Of a stretch of 64,000 bases of DNA, positions 9,289 through 18,174 are shown piece by piece. Source of the stretch: Streptomyces capitiformicae (lineage in GTDB: Bacteria > Actinomycetota > Actinomycetes > Streptomycetales > Streptomycetaceae); assembly GCF_002214185.1 (NCBI RefSeq), contig NZ_CP022161.1:1921767-1985766 (forward strand). Direction: 5' to 3'. Made by a program: the position numbers and the translations under genes. The first letter of the stretch is position 1; every line of letters starts with the position of its first letter. The notes under the pieces were generated by a model. The model saw nothing but the letters and a program-made list of their open reading frames with translations, was not told the origin of the DNA and ran no database searches.

Positions 9289-10227
9289 GTGAGTATGTGC
9301 ACATCCGCGTCACGGCGCCTCGACGAGCCCCTCGCGGGGACCGCCGCCACGGCGAGGACCTGGCTGCTGCTGGAGCAGCCGGGCCCGTGGGGCGCCAAGG
9401 CGCTCACGTCGAGCCACCTGGACCCCGTGCTGGGCCGCGCCCTCGAAGCCGCGGCGGAGGGCACCGGGGTACGCGTCGCGCTCATCCGGCGCCCCGGCCG
9501 CCACGCGGACTGCCGCGAGGTCCACGAGCGCCAGGTCTACGTGGCCCACACCGTGCCCGGGAACGCATGGCTGCACAGCGCCACGACGACCGACCCGGAA
9601 CAGCTGCTCAATCTTGACTTCACCGCGCTCGGCAGAGGCGACCACCGCACCTTCGGAGCTGTTCTGCGGGGTCGGCCACACACCGGCGCCCCCCTCGCGC
9701 TCGTCTGCACCAACGGCAAGCGCGACCGCTGCTGCGCCCTCCTCGGCCGACCGCTCGCCGCCGAACTGGCCGCCTCCGGGGTGGAGGGCACCTGGGAGGT
9801 CACGCATCTGGGCGGTCACCGCTTCTCGCCCACCCTGCTCGTCCTGCCCTTCGGATACGTGTACGGCCGCGCCGAGGCCCATCACGTCAAGGAGGTCCTC
9901 CAGGGCGTACCGGAAGGGCGTGTCGTCACCGACGGGTGCCGTGGGAACTCCGCCTGGGAGCGGCCCGGGCAGGCGGCCGAACTGGCGGTGCGCACGATGA
10001 CGGGCGAGGAGGCGGCTGACGCGCTCACCGTACTCGGCACTACAGGAGCCGCACCCCGCTGGGAGGTCACCGTCGCTCACGTCGACGGCCGTCGGTGGAG
10101 CGTCGCCGTGGCTCAGGGCGCCGCTCAGCCGCCCCGCCCCGAGAGCTGCGGCTCCCCGCTCGGCTCCCCGTCCCGGATGGATGTGACGGCCGTCCGAGAG
10201 CTGTCTCCGGCGGTATTCGCGGTCTGA
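9289..10227 (+). CDS. Sucrase/ferredoxin-like family protein (thioredoxin-fold iron-sulfur protein)
   Basis: 312-residue Suc_Fer-like (PF06999) protein. Family hallmarks seen are LVCTNGKRDRCCALLGRPLA (about residues 140-160), the histidine motif THLGGHRFSPTLLVLP and the late VTDGCRGNSAWE block. Despite the family name it is not a sucrase: the fold is a [2Fe-2S] thioredoxin-like ferredoxin, probably in redox or iron metabolism. GTG at 9289 or the ATG two codons later (9295) may be the start; neither has a clear Shine-Dalgarno sequence, because the iron box occupies that space, which suggests a very short leader or none. Iron control supports an iron-linked job. It is a single gene upstream of the two-component pair. 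Confidence 0.85.
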   Translation: MSMCTSASRRLDEPLAGTAATARTWLLLEQPGPWGAKALTSSHLDPVLGRALEAAAEGTGVRVALIRRPGRHADCREVHERQVYVAHTVPGNAWLHSATTTDPEQLLNLDFTALGRGDHRTFGAVLRGRPHTGAPLALVCTNGKRDRCCALLGRPLAAELAASGVEGTWEVTHLGGHRFSPTLLVLPFGYVYGRAEAHHVKEVLQGVPEGRVVTDGCRGNSAWERPGQAAELAVRTMTGEEAADALTVLGTTGAAPRWEVTVAHVDGRRWSVAVAQGAAQPPRPESCGSPLGSPSRMDVTAVRELSPAVFAV

Positions 10228-10393
10228 CCCGAGGTCGTTCCTCGCCAGGTCGTTCCTGGGCACGGCTTTCCTCGGCACGGTGTTACTCACCACCCCTCCC
10301 CCCACCACCCCTCGCCGTCACCGTGCAAACACTTTGCGCCTGAGATCCGCGCCACACCCCACTACGACCGCCTCTGCCCGTCCACGTACCGTC

Positions 10394-12193
10394 ATGGGTA
10401 TGAGCCCCACTCCCCCTGCACGCCGCCTGCGCCTCGGTATGCCGCGGCGGGTGTTCTCGCAGGTCCTGCTGATGCAGGTGGCGATCGCCGCCGGTGTCGC
10501 CGTCCTCGCGACCGGGCTGTTCCTCGCGCCGCTCAGCGATCAGCTGGACGACCAGGCGATGCGCCGCGCCCTCGCGATAGCGCAGACCACGGCGGCCCAG
10601 CCGCAGCTCGCCGAGGATCTCGTGTCGACGAAGCCGTCCGTGAACGGTCCCGTGCAGGTCGAGGCCGAACGGATCCGCGAGGCCAGCGGGGCCGAGTACG
10701 TCGTCGTGATGGACACCCGCGGGGTGCGCTGGTCGCACACCGACCCGACCGAGATCGGCGGTCTCGTCTCGACCGATCCGCGCCGCGCCCTGGCCGGTCA
10801 GGAGGTCATGGAGATCGACTCGGGCACCCTGGGACGCTCCGCGCGGGGCAAGGTGCCGCTGCGCGACGCCGACGGGAAGATCGTCGGCGCCGTCTCGGTC
10901 GGCATCGAGTACGACAGCGTGCGCGCCCGTCTGGTCCACGCGATCCCGGGGCTCCTCGCCTACGCGGGCGGGGCCATGGCCGTCGGGGCGCTGGCCGCGT
11001 ATCTGATCTCCCGCCGGGTCCACCGCCAGACCCGTGACCTGGCCTTCTCCGATATCGCGAGCCTGCTCGCGGAGCGCGAGGCGATGCTGCACGGCATCCG
11101 GGAGGGCGTGGTCGCGCTGGACCGCGCGGGCCGCGTACGCCTCCTCAACGACGAGGCGCAGCGACTGCTCGGCATCGGCGACGAGGTCGTCGGCCGGTCG
11201 CTCGACGACGCGCTGGGCCCCGGCCGCACGACCGATGTGCTGGCCGGCCGGGTCACGGGCACCGATCTGCTGACGGTCCGCGGCCAGCGCGTCCTGGTCA
11301 CCAACCGCATGCCGACCGACGACGGGGGCGCCGTCGCCACCCTGCGCGACCGCACGGAACTGGAGCAACTCGGGCGTGAACTGGACTCGACACGCGGCCT
11401 GATAGACGCCCTGCGCGCCCAGGACCACGAGCATGCCAACCGGATGCACACGCTGCTCGGCCTGCTCGAACTGGAGATGTACGACGAGGCCGTGGAGTTC
11501 GTCGGTGAGGTGGTCGGGGACCACAGGGCGACCGCCGAGCAGGTCACCGAGAAGATCCACGATCCGCTGCTCGCCGCTGTCCTGGTCGGTAAGGCGACCG
11601 TCGCAGCCGAGCGCGGAGTGGCCCTGTCGCTCTCGGGCGGGACCTTGTTGCCGGACCGGCTGATCGACCCACGTGGGCTGGTCACCATCGTCGGCAACCT
11701 CGTCGACAACGCGCTCGACGCCGTCGCGGGCACCCCCCACGCGCGCGTGGAGGTCGAACTGCGCGCCGAAGGGCGTACGGCGATCCTCCTCGTGCGCGAC
11801 ACCGGCCCCGGAGTCCCGCCCGACAAACGGGAGTTGATCTTCACGGAGGGCTGGTCGACCAAGACGCCGCCGGCCCACCGCGAGCGCGGCATCGGGCTCT
11901 CCCTGGTGCGCCGCCTCGCCGAACGGCAGGGCGGCAGTGCCCGCGTCGCGGACGCGGAGGGCGGCGGCGCGGAGTTCACCGTCGTACTGCCGGAGGCGCT
12001 GGCCGAGCCGGGGCTGGTGACGCAATCGCCCGCGTCGACGCTGACCTCCACGGCACCCGACGACGGACCGAGCCCGCACGACGAGCCGACGGCCGGCCCC
12101 GACGGGCGACCGGTCCCCGAGCACGAGCCCGAAACCGAGCCGGAAGCCGAGCCCGAAGCCGTCGGCACAGCCGTCGAGAAGGAGTCGCGATGA
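10394..12193 (+). CDS. CitA/DcuS-type sensor histidine kinase
   Basis: 599-residue membrane sensor kinase of the citrate/malate group. A first transmembrane helix (about 20-42) and a second (about 188-208) enclose a periplasmic PDC/Cache domain (EYVVVMDTRGVRWSHTDPTEIG). A PAS domain follows (about 225-330), then the dimerisation region with the phospho-acceptor histidine in QDHEHANRMHTLLGLLELEM, and the ATPase domain with NLVDNALDAV (N box), DTGPGVP (G1) and GIGLSLVRR (G2). An unusual proline/glutamate-rich tail of about 65 residues follows the catalytic domain. The start is ATG 10394 or ATG 10400. It overlaps the response-regulator gene by ATGA, so the pair is coupled. Confidence 0.92.
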   Translation: MGMSPTPPARRLRLGMPRRVFSQVLLMQVAIAAGVAVLATGLFLAPLSDQLDDQAMRRALAIAQTTAAQPQLAEDLVSTKPSVNGPVQVEAERIREASGAEYVVVMDTRGVRWSHTDPTEIGGLVSTDPRRALAGQEVMEIDSGTLGRSARGKVPLRDADGKIVGAVSVGIEYDSVRARLVHAIPGLLAYAGGAMAVGALAAYLISRRVHRQTRDLAFSDIASLLAEREAMLHGIREGVVALDRAGRVRLLNDEAQRLLGIGDEVVGRSLDDALGPGRTTDVLAGRVTGTDLLTVRGQRVLVTNRMPTDDGGAVATLRDRTELEQLGRELDSTRGLIDALRAQDHEHANRMHTLLGLLELEMYDEAVEFVGEVVGDHRATAEQVTEKIHDPLLAAVLVGKATVAAERGVALSLSGGTLLPDRLIDPRGLVTIVGNLVDNALDAVAGTPHARVEVELRAEGRTAILLVRDTGPGVPPDKRELIFTEGWSTKTPPAHRERGIGLSLVRRLAERQGGSARVADAEGGGAEFTVVLPEALAEPGLVTQSPASTLTSTAPDDGPSPHDEPTAGPDGRPVPEHEPETEPEAEPEAVGTAVEKESR

Positions 12194-12870
12194 TCGAGGT
12201 CCTGATCGTGGACGACGACGCCCGGGTCGCCCGGGTGAACGCCGCCTATGTGGAGAAGGTCACCGGCTTCCGTGTCGCGGGCGTGGCGCACAACGCGGCC
12301 GAGGCGCTGGAACAGTTGGAGAAGCTGAGCCATGTGGACCTGGTTCTCCTGGACCACTATCTCCCGGACGGGACCGGCCTCATGGTCGTCCAGGAGATGC
12401 GCCGGCGCGGCCACCAGACCGACGTGATCATGGTGACGGCGGCCCGCGACGTCTCGACCGTCCAGGCGGCGATGCGGCAGGGTGCGCTCCAGTACCTCGT
12501 CAAACCGTTCGCGTTCGCCGGGCTGCGGGCGAAGTTGGATGCGTACGCGGAGCTGCGCCGCACGCTGGACGGCGGCGGCGAGGCCGAACAGGCCGAGGTG
12601 GACCGCATCTTCGGCGCGCTCTCGGCAGGCGGCGAGCCGGATCTGCCCAAGGGTCACTCCCCCACGACCACCGAGGTCGTACGCCGCGCCCTGATGACCG
12701 CCGAGGGCGCGCTGTCGGCCCAGGAGATCGCCGATCGGACGGGGCTGAGCCGTCAGACCGCCCAGCGCTATCTGAAGCTCCTGGAACGCACCGGACGGGC
12801 AAGACTGACCCTCAAGTACGGGGACGCGGGCCGCCCGGAGCACCGCTACGAGTGGGCGACCCGCCCCTGA
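12190..12870 (+). CDS. CitB/DcuR-type response regulator
   Basis: 226 residues. The receiver domain has the acidic cluster VDDD (residues 7-10), the phospho-acceptor Asp in LVLLDHYLPDG (about residue 55), the conserved Thr in MVTAARD and Lys in YLVKPF. The C-terminal half carries a helix-turn-helix (SAQEIADRTGLSRQTAQRYL), as in the CitB subfamily. Its stop is only 30 bases from the convergent symporter gene. The symporter and its DUF485 partner are attractive targets for this pair, since CitAB-type systems usually control carboxylate transporters; that link is inference from position. Confidence 0.92.
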   Translation: MIEVLIVDDDARVARVNAAYVEKVTGFRVAGVAHNAAEALEQLEKLSHVDLVLLDHYLPDGTGLMVVQEMRRRGHQTDVIMVTAARDVSTVQAAMRQGALQYLVKPFAFAGLRAKLDAYAELRRTLDGGGEAEQAEVDRIFGALSAGGEPDLPKGHSPTTTEVVRRALMTAEGALSAQEIADRTGLSRQTAQRYLKLLERTGRARLTLKYGDAGRPEHRYEWATRP

Positions 12871-12900
12871 CCCCGCCACCTGAGGAGCTTCCCCCTCCCG

Positions 12901-14493
12901 TCAAACCGCTCCGGCACCCGTCAGCGACCGCACCTCGGTCTCCGCGTGCTTCGCCTCGTCCGGCGACTCGGCCGAGGTGACCGTGCCGAGCCAGCCCGCG
13001 AGGAAGCCCAGGGGGATCGAGACGAGGCCAGGGTTCTGCAGCGGGAAGTACTGGAAGTCGACGCCGGGGAACAGCGAATCGGGGCTCCCGGACACCACCG
13101 GCGACAGCAGCACGAGCACCACGGCGGGAATCAGCCCGCCGTACACGGACCACACCGCGCCCCGTGTGGTGAAGCCCCGCCAGAACAGCGAGTACAGCAG
13201 TACGGGCAGATTGGCGGACGCGGCGACCGCGAAGGCCAGCCCCACGAGGAAGGCCACGTTCAGGTCCCGGGCGAGCAGGCCCAGCGCGATCGCGACCATG
13301 CCGATCCCGACCGCGGCCGCCCGCGCGACGGCCACCTCACTGCGCGGCCTGGAGCGCCGGCGCCGTAGGGAGGCGTACAGGTCGTGGGCGACGGACGCCG
13401 ACGAGGCGAGGGTGATCCCGGCGACCACCGCGAGGATCGTGGCGAAGGCGATGGCGGCGACGATCGCGAACAGAACCGTTCCGCCGGTGGAGGCAGCGCC
13501 ACCGCCCAGATCGAGGGCCAGCAGCGGAACCGCGGTGTTCCCGGCCGCGTTCGACCCTCGTACGACCTCGGGGCCGACGATCGCGGCGGCGCCGAAGCCC
13601 AGCACGATCGTCATCAGGTAGAAGCCGCCGATGAGTCCGATCGACCACACCACCGAGCGGCGCGCGGCCCGCGCGGTCGGCACCGTGTAGAACCGCGACA
13701 GGATGTGCGGCAGCCCGGCCGTGCCCAGCACCAGGGCGAGCCCGAGGCTGATGAAGTCGAAGCGCGCGATCCAGTCCCCGCCGTACTTCAGCCCGGGCGC
13801 GAGGAAGTCGTCCCCGTGCCCACTGCGCTCCGCGGCCGTGCGCAGCAACTGGTCGAAGTCCCCGTGGAACCGCACCAGTACGAGCACGGTCAGCGCGATC
13901 GCCCCGCCCATCAGCAGGACCGCCTTCACGATCTGAATCCAGGTGGTGGCCCGCATCCCTCCCAACGACACATAGACGACCATGAGCGCGCCGACCCCGA
14001 TGACCGTCCAGGCCTGCGCCGCCTCGCCCTCACCTCCCAGCAGCAACGCGACGAGAGCGCCCGCTCCCACCATCTGCGCCACCAGATACAGAACGGACAC
14101 GGCCACCGAGGAGGTTCCCGCCGCGATCCGCACCGGCCGCTCGCTCATCCGTGCCGCGACCACGTCGGCGAGCGTGAACCGGCCGCAGTTGCGCACCAGT
14201 TCGGCCACCAGGAACAGCACCACGAGCCAGGCCACCAGGAAGCCCACCGAATACAGCAGCCCGTCGTACCCGAAGAGCGCGATGAGCCCGGAGATGCCCA
14301 GGAAGGACGCGGCGGACATGTAGTCGCCCGCGATGGCAAAACCATTCTCCATCGGCGAGAACAGCCGCCCACCGGCGTAGAACTCCTCCGCCGAGCCGCG
14401 CCGATTCCGGCCGGCCCACGTCGTGATCCCCAACGTGACCGCCACAAACGCGCTGAACAGCAACAACGCCAGCGTCTGATGGTTGCCGCTCAC
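12901..14493 (-). CDS. Solute:sodium symporter (SSS) family, probable monocarboxylate permease
   Basis: 530-residue integral membrane protein with about 13 transmembrane helices of the SSS family (ActP/MctC branch). Diagnostic stretches are AGRNRRGSAEEFYAGGR near the N-terminus, IAGDYMSAASFLGISG and GLPHILSRFYTVP. Relatives carry acetate, propionate or pyruvate with sodium or protons. The GTG start (14491-14493) overlaps the stop of the upstream DUF485 gene as GTGA, so the two are coupled; longer readings in this frame would cross that gene. Convergent with the CitAB-like pair. Confidence 0.92.
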   Translation of the reverse strand: MSGNHQTLALLLFSAFVAVTLGITTWAGRNRRGSAEEFYAGGRLFSPMENGFAIAGDYMSAASFLGISGLIALFGYDGLLYSVGFLVAWLVVLFLVAELVRNCGRFTLADVVAARMSERPVRIAAGTSSVAVSVLYLVAQMVGAGALVALLLGGEGEAAQAWTVIGVGALMVVYVSLGGMRATTWIQIVKAVLLMGGAIALTVLVLVRFHGDFDQLLRTAAERSGHGDDFLAPGLKYGGDWIARFDFISLGLALVLGTAGLPHILSRFYTVPTARAARRSVVWSIGLIGGFYLMTIVLGFGAAAIVGPEVVRGSNAAGNTAVPLLALDLGGGAASTGGTVLFAIVAAIAFATILAVVAGITLASSASVAHDLYASLRRRRSRPRSEVAVARAAAVGIGMVAIALGLLARDLNVAFLVGLAFAVAASANLPVLLYSLFWRGFTTRGAVWSVYGGLIPAVVLVLLSPVVSGSPDSLFPGVDFQYFPLQNPGLVSIPLGFLAGWLGTVTSAESPDEAKHAETEVRSLTGAGAV

Positions 14494-15023
14494 CGCTCGC
14501 CCCCCACGGCCCCGCGCGTCAACTCCTGGGTGTCCCAGCGCAGATCGAGCGCCGCCCGGTCCCGTCGCAGCCTCGCGTGACGCGCGTACGCCCAGGTGAA
14601 CAGGAACGTCGTGAGGAACTGCCCGAGCCCCGCCAGCATCGCCACGTTCACCGCGCCCACCACCGGCCGCGCCATCAGCCCCGGCGCGGTGGTGGCCGTC
14701 ACCACGTACCCCACGTACCAGCTGAAGAAGACGGCGACGCCCGGAATCACGAACCTGCGATATCGACGACGCACCTCCTGAAAAGCCGCGCTGCGCTGCA
14801 CCTCCACATAGACGTCGGCCGCGCCCCGCTCCTCTTCCCGAGCAGCAGGCCCGACCGGCGCCGCCCCGCCCCCGCCGTCCAACTCCCCCCACGCGGAGGC
14901 CAAGGCGTCGTACCAGGGATCGTCGAACCGTACGTCCACGGGGGCAGCATCGTGCTGCCCTACCGCGCTTTCAGAGCCATCCCCGCGTAGGCGGGAGCGG
15001 CCGGTGCTTGACTGCATGCCCAA
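14490..15023 (-). CDS. DUF485 domain membrane protein, symporter partner
   Basis: 177 residues. The DUF485 core (from about residue 75) has two membrane helices with FFSWYVGYVVTATTAPGLMA and QFLTTFLFTWAYARHA, the usual signature of the small protein encoded beside ActP/MctC symporters. A soluble N-terminal extension of about 70 residues, which includes VRFDDPWYDALASAWGELD, makes it longer than the usual 100-residue family members. It is translationally coupled to the symporter gene and probably acts as its accessory subunit. ATG at 15021-15023; an ATG two codons later is possible. Confidence 0.85.
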   Translation of the reverse strand: MGMQSSTGRSRLRGDGSESAVGQHDAAPVDVRFDDPWYDALASAWGELDGGGGAAPVGPAAREEERGAADVYVEVQRSAAFQEVRRRYRRFVIPGVAVFFSWYVGYVVTATTAPGLMARPVVGAVNVAMLAGLGQFLTTFLFTWAYARHARLRRDRAALDLRWDTQELTRGAVGGER

Positions 15024-15207
15024 GCATGGACAGACCGGGAAGATTCCCGACCCTTCCCTTCACAATTCTTCACCCCATCAGGTGAAGGACCGTTTAACTC
15101 TCTGAATCCGGCACGCAACCACAACGGCGGGCCGGCCGCCCACGCACGGAAGGGGGCGTGCCGACCCGAAACGAACCGTAGGCGCCCCGGCCCAGCCGAC
15201 GCAGCGG

Positions 15208-17331
15208 CTACGCGTCGATGCGAGACCGGTCCAACGTCGCCGCAGAGCTCGAGATGAACTCCTTCCGCGGCGCCACATCGTTCCCCATCAGCAGGTCAAA
15301 CACCTGCTCAGCGGCCTCGAGGTCCGACAGGTTGATCCGCCGCAGCGTCCGGTGCCGCGGATCCATGGTCGTCTCCGCCAGCTGATCCGCGTCCATCTCA
15401 CCGAGACCCTTGTAGCGCTGGATGGAGTCCTTGTAGCGGACACCCTTGCTCTGGAATTCGAGCAGCTTGTCCCGCAGTTCCCGGTCCGAGTACGTGTACA
15501 CGTACTTGTCCTGCCCACGCTTCGGCTGGACCAGCTCGATCCGGTGCAGCGGCGGCACCGCGGCGAAGACCCGCCCCGCCTCGACCATCGGCCGCATGTA
15601 CCGCTGGAAGAGCGTCAGCAGCAGACAGCGGATGTGCGAGCCGTCCACATCGGCGTCGGTCATCATGATGATCTTGCCGTACCGAGCGGTGTCGATGTCG
15701 AACGTACGCCCGGACCCGGCCCCTATGACCTGGATGATCGCACCGCACTCGGCGTTCTTGAGCATGTCCGTCACGGACGACTTCTGGACGTTGAGGATCT
15801 TGCCCCGGATCGGCAGCAGCGCCTGGAACTCGGAGTTCCGTGCGAGCTTGGCCGTACCGAGCGCGGAGTCGCCCTCAACGATGAAGAGCTCGCTGCGCTC
15901 CACGTCGTCGCTGCGGCAGTCGGCGAGCTTGGCAGGCAGCGTCGACGACTCCAGTGCGGTCTTCCGTCGCTGCGCGTCCTTGTGCTGACGTGCGGCGATA
16001 CGCGTACGGGCAGCCGCGACAGCCTTCTCCATGACGACCCGGGCCTGGGCCGCGGCGTCCCGCTTGGTGGAGGTCAGGAATGCCTTGAGCTCCTTGGAGA
16101 TCACCTGCGCCACGATGCGGCGGGCCGCCGAGGTACCGAGGACCTCCTTGGTCTGGCCCTCGAACTGCGGCTCGGCGAGGCGCACGGTGACGACGGCGGT
16201 GAGCCCTTCCAGGGCGTCGTCCTTGACGATGTCGTCCTCGGCGACACGCAGCAGTTTCTTCGCCCGCAGCACCTCGTTCATGGTGCTGGCCACGGCCTGC
16301 TCGAAGCCGGCGACATGGGTGCCGCCCTTGGGGGTGGCGATGATGTTCACGAACGACTTCAGGGTCGTGTCGTAGCCGGTGCCCCAGCGCATGGCGACAT
16401 CGACACCGAGCTCACGGGTGACCTGGGTGGGGGTCATCTGACCGTGCTCGTCCAGGACGGGGACCGTCTCCTTGAAGGTGCCCTCGCCGGTGAAGCGGAG
16501 GATGTCGCAGACGGCCTTGTCCGTGGCCAGGTACTCGCAGAACTCACTGATGCCGCCGTCGAAGCGGAAGGACTCCTCGCCCTTGCTTCCGCCCTCGCCG
16601 AGCCCGAACTCGTCCCGGACGACGATCGTCAGGCCGGGCACCAGGAACGCCGTCTGCCGGGCCCGCTGATGCAGGTGCTCCAGCGAGAGCTTGGCGTCCT
16701 TGAGGAAGATCTGGCGGTCGGCCCAGTAACGCACCCGCGTGCCGGTGCGTGTCTTGGGGATCCTCTTGGCCTTGCGCAGACCACCCGTCGCCTCGAACTT
16801 GGCGTCCGGGCCGTTCGCCGCGAAGGTGCCGGGCACCCCGCGCCGGAAGCTGATGGCGTGCGTATGGCCGCTGCGGTCGACCTCGACGTCGAGGCGTGCC
16901 GAGAGCGCGTTCACCACGGAGGCGCCCACGCCGTGCAGACCGCCGGAGGCCGCGTACGAGCCGCCGCCGAACTTGCCGCCGGCGTGCAGCTTGGTCATCA
17001 CGACCTCGACGCCGGAGAGGCCGGTCTTGGGCTCCACGTCGACGGGGATGCCCCGGCCGTTGTCCCTTACCTCCACGGAGGCGTCGTCGTGGAGGATCAC
17101 CTCGATGTGGTCGCAGTAGCCTCCGAGGGCCTCGTCCACGGAGTTGTCGATGATCTCCCAGAGGCAGTGCATCAGGCCTCGACTGTCGGTCGAGCCGATG
17201 TACATTCCGGGGCGCTTCCGCACGGCCTCGAGCCCCTCGAGGACGAGCAGGTGCCGCGCGGTGTAGTTGGAACCGTCCCGGTCTGCTCCGGTCAGCAGCG
17301 CTGTGGACGGCACGGACGTTTCGGCGGTCAC
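15208..17331 (-). CDS. parE: DNA topoisomerase IV subunit B (ATPase subunit)
   Basis: 707-residue GyrB/ParE-type subunit. The GHKL ATPase domain has EIIDNSVDEALGG (about 59-71) and DNGRGIPVD (Bergerat fold). The transducer domain follows, then the TOPRIM domain with FIVEGDSALGTAK and DADVDGSHIR, and a C-terminus ending in QVFDLLMGNDVAPRKEF. It supplies ATP-driven strand passage together with ParC, encoded at 4.3-6.7 kb. GTG start at 17331. The length and the location just upstream of hrdB in gene order match Streptomyces parE rather than gyrB, which sits beside gyrA near oriC. Confidence 0.94.
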   Translation of the reverse strand: MTAETSVPSTALLTGADRDGSNYTARHLLVLEGLEAVRKRPGMYIGSTDSRGLMHCLWEIIDNSVDEALGGYCDHIEVILHDDASVEVRDNGRGIPVDVEPKTGLSGVEVVMTKLHAGGKFGGGSYAASGGLHGVGASVVNALSARLDVEVDRSGHTHAISFRRGVPGTFAANGPDAKFEATGGLRKAKRIPKTRTGTRVRYWADRQIFLKDAKLSLEHLHQRARQTAFLVPGLTIVVRDEFGLGEGGSKGEESFRFDGGISEFCEYLATDKAVCDILRFTGEGTFKETVPVLDEHGQMTPTQVTRELGVDVAMRWGTGYDTTLKSFVNIIATPKGGTHVAGFEQAVASTMNEVLRAKKLLRVAEDDIVKDDALEGLTAVVTVRLAEPQFEGQTKEVLGTSAARRIVAQVISKELKAFLTSTKRDAAAQARVVMEKAVAAARTRIAARQHKDAQRRKTALESSTLPAKLADCRSDDVERSELFIVEGDSALGTAKLARNSEFQALLPIRGKILNVQKSSVTDMLKNAECGAIIQVIGAGSGRTFDIDTARYGKIIMMTDADVDGSHIRCLLLTLFQRYMRPMVEAGRVFAAVPPLHRIELVQPKRGQDKYVYTYSDRELRDKLLEFQSKGVRYKDSIQRYKGLGEMDADQLAETTMDPRHRTLRRINLSDLEAAEQVFDLLMGNDVAPRKEFISSSAATLDRSRIDA

Positions 17332-17797
17332 GCGGTTCGCTCCTCGCTGAATTTCAGGTAAGGCCCATTTGGGTAAGGGGCCGGGCTCTGTTGCCGGTCC
17401 GAGGGTACCGAGGCCTGGTAGAGCCGTTGTAACGCAACCCTCGTCCGAAACTCAGAGTAGTCCAGGCTCGCATGCGTGTTCGATCCCTCGATGGGGTGAA
17501 GTACATATCACGTTCCCTTCGAGGCATGAACCATTTAGGCTCCGGGCACGTCCTCATGAACAACCGGCAACTCAGCCGGGAGGACCGTACAACCGCAAGA
17601 CAACCACCAGAACCCCCGACAGACAGCGCGAACCCGTACGACACGAAGACACGCACTACGGCCCATTCGCCGCCAACCGGCAGCAGACAGCCGGCCCGGA
17701 AAGATTTTTTCGAGTTAAAGCCGCGAGCGGGAACGTTTTCGGCCTGGTTGGATGTTGACCCTGGTACGACAGCTCGTCGAGCTAGAGAAGAGGCGAC
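17332..17797. other. Divergent intergenic region parE / DUF7455 gene
   Basis: 466 bases with the promoters of both flanking genes. The only assignable element is an ECF-type promoter candidate near 17729-17756, facing the DUF7455 gene. The rest is of lower GC than its surroundings, as is usual for promoter DNA, and I see no gene or strong hairpin. Confidence 0.55.
17729..17756 (+). promoter_or_regulatory. Candidate ECF-sigma promoter of the DUF7455 gene
   Basis: GGGAAC (17729-17734), 19 bases, then GTT (17754-17756). This resembles the GGGAAT-N18-GTT consensus of the oxidative-stress sigma factor SigR, with one base changed in the -35 and one extra in the spacer. Transcription would begin about 35 bases before the GTG start at 17798. 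Found by eye; chance matches are possible. Confidence 0.35.
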
Positions 17798-18028
17798 GTG
17801 ACTACTGTTCTGACCCCCGCGACCCCGCTGACGGCCGCTGACCGATGCGACCGCTGCGGCGCCCAGGCCTATCTGCGCGTCGTCCTGCTGAGCGGTGGAG
17901 AGCTGCTGTTCTGCGCCCACCACGGCCGCAAGTTCGAGCCGGAGCTCAAGAAGATCGCCGCGGAGATACAGGACGAGACGGAGCGGCTCACGGCCGTTCC
18001 CGTGACCGCAGAAGAGGACGAGCGCTGA
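17798..18028 (+). CDS. DUF7455 small zinc-finger-like protein
   Basis: 76 residues. The first half holds CDRCGAQAYLRVVL and the second ELLFCAHHGRKFEPELKK, giving a CxxC...CxxH arrangement that probably binds one zinc. The C-terminus is an acidic helix. This is a conserved actinobacterial family of unknown function, usually encoded near hrdB/parE as here. GTG start with AGAAGAGG upstream. It ends before a strong shared terminator. Confidence 0.85.
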   Translation: MTTVLTPATPLTAADRCDRCGAQAYLRVVLLSGGELLFCAHHGRKFEPELKKIAAEIQDETERLTAVPVTAEEDER

Positions 18029-18073
18029 CGCTTCGCACCTACGACGAGCCGACACCGGCTCCAGGCCGGTGAC

Positions 18074-18110
18074 CGGGCGGCCACTCCCGTACACACGGGG
18101 TGGCCGCCCG
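18074..18110. terminator. Bidirectional terminator between DUF7455 gene and trypsin-like protease
   Basis: Long hairpin: outer arms CGGGCGGCCAC and GTGGCCGCCCG, inner arms CCCGT and ACGGG around an ACAC loop. It lies between two convergent genes and can serve both. Confidence 0.85.
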
Positions 18111-18174
18111 CTCTCGTCCTGCATACGGCGCGAGGCTGCAGTACGGCCTTCAGCGCCGTCTCAGCGACCCACGA

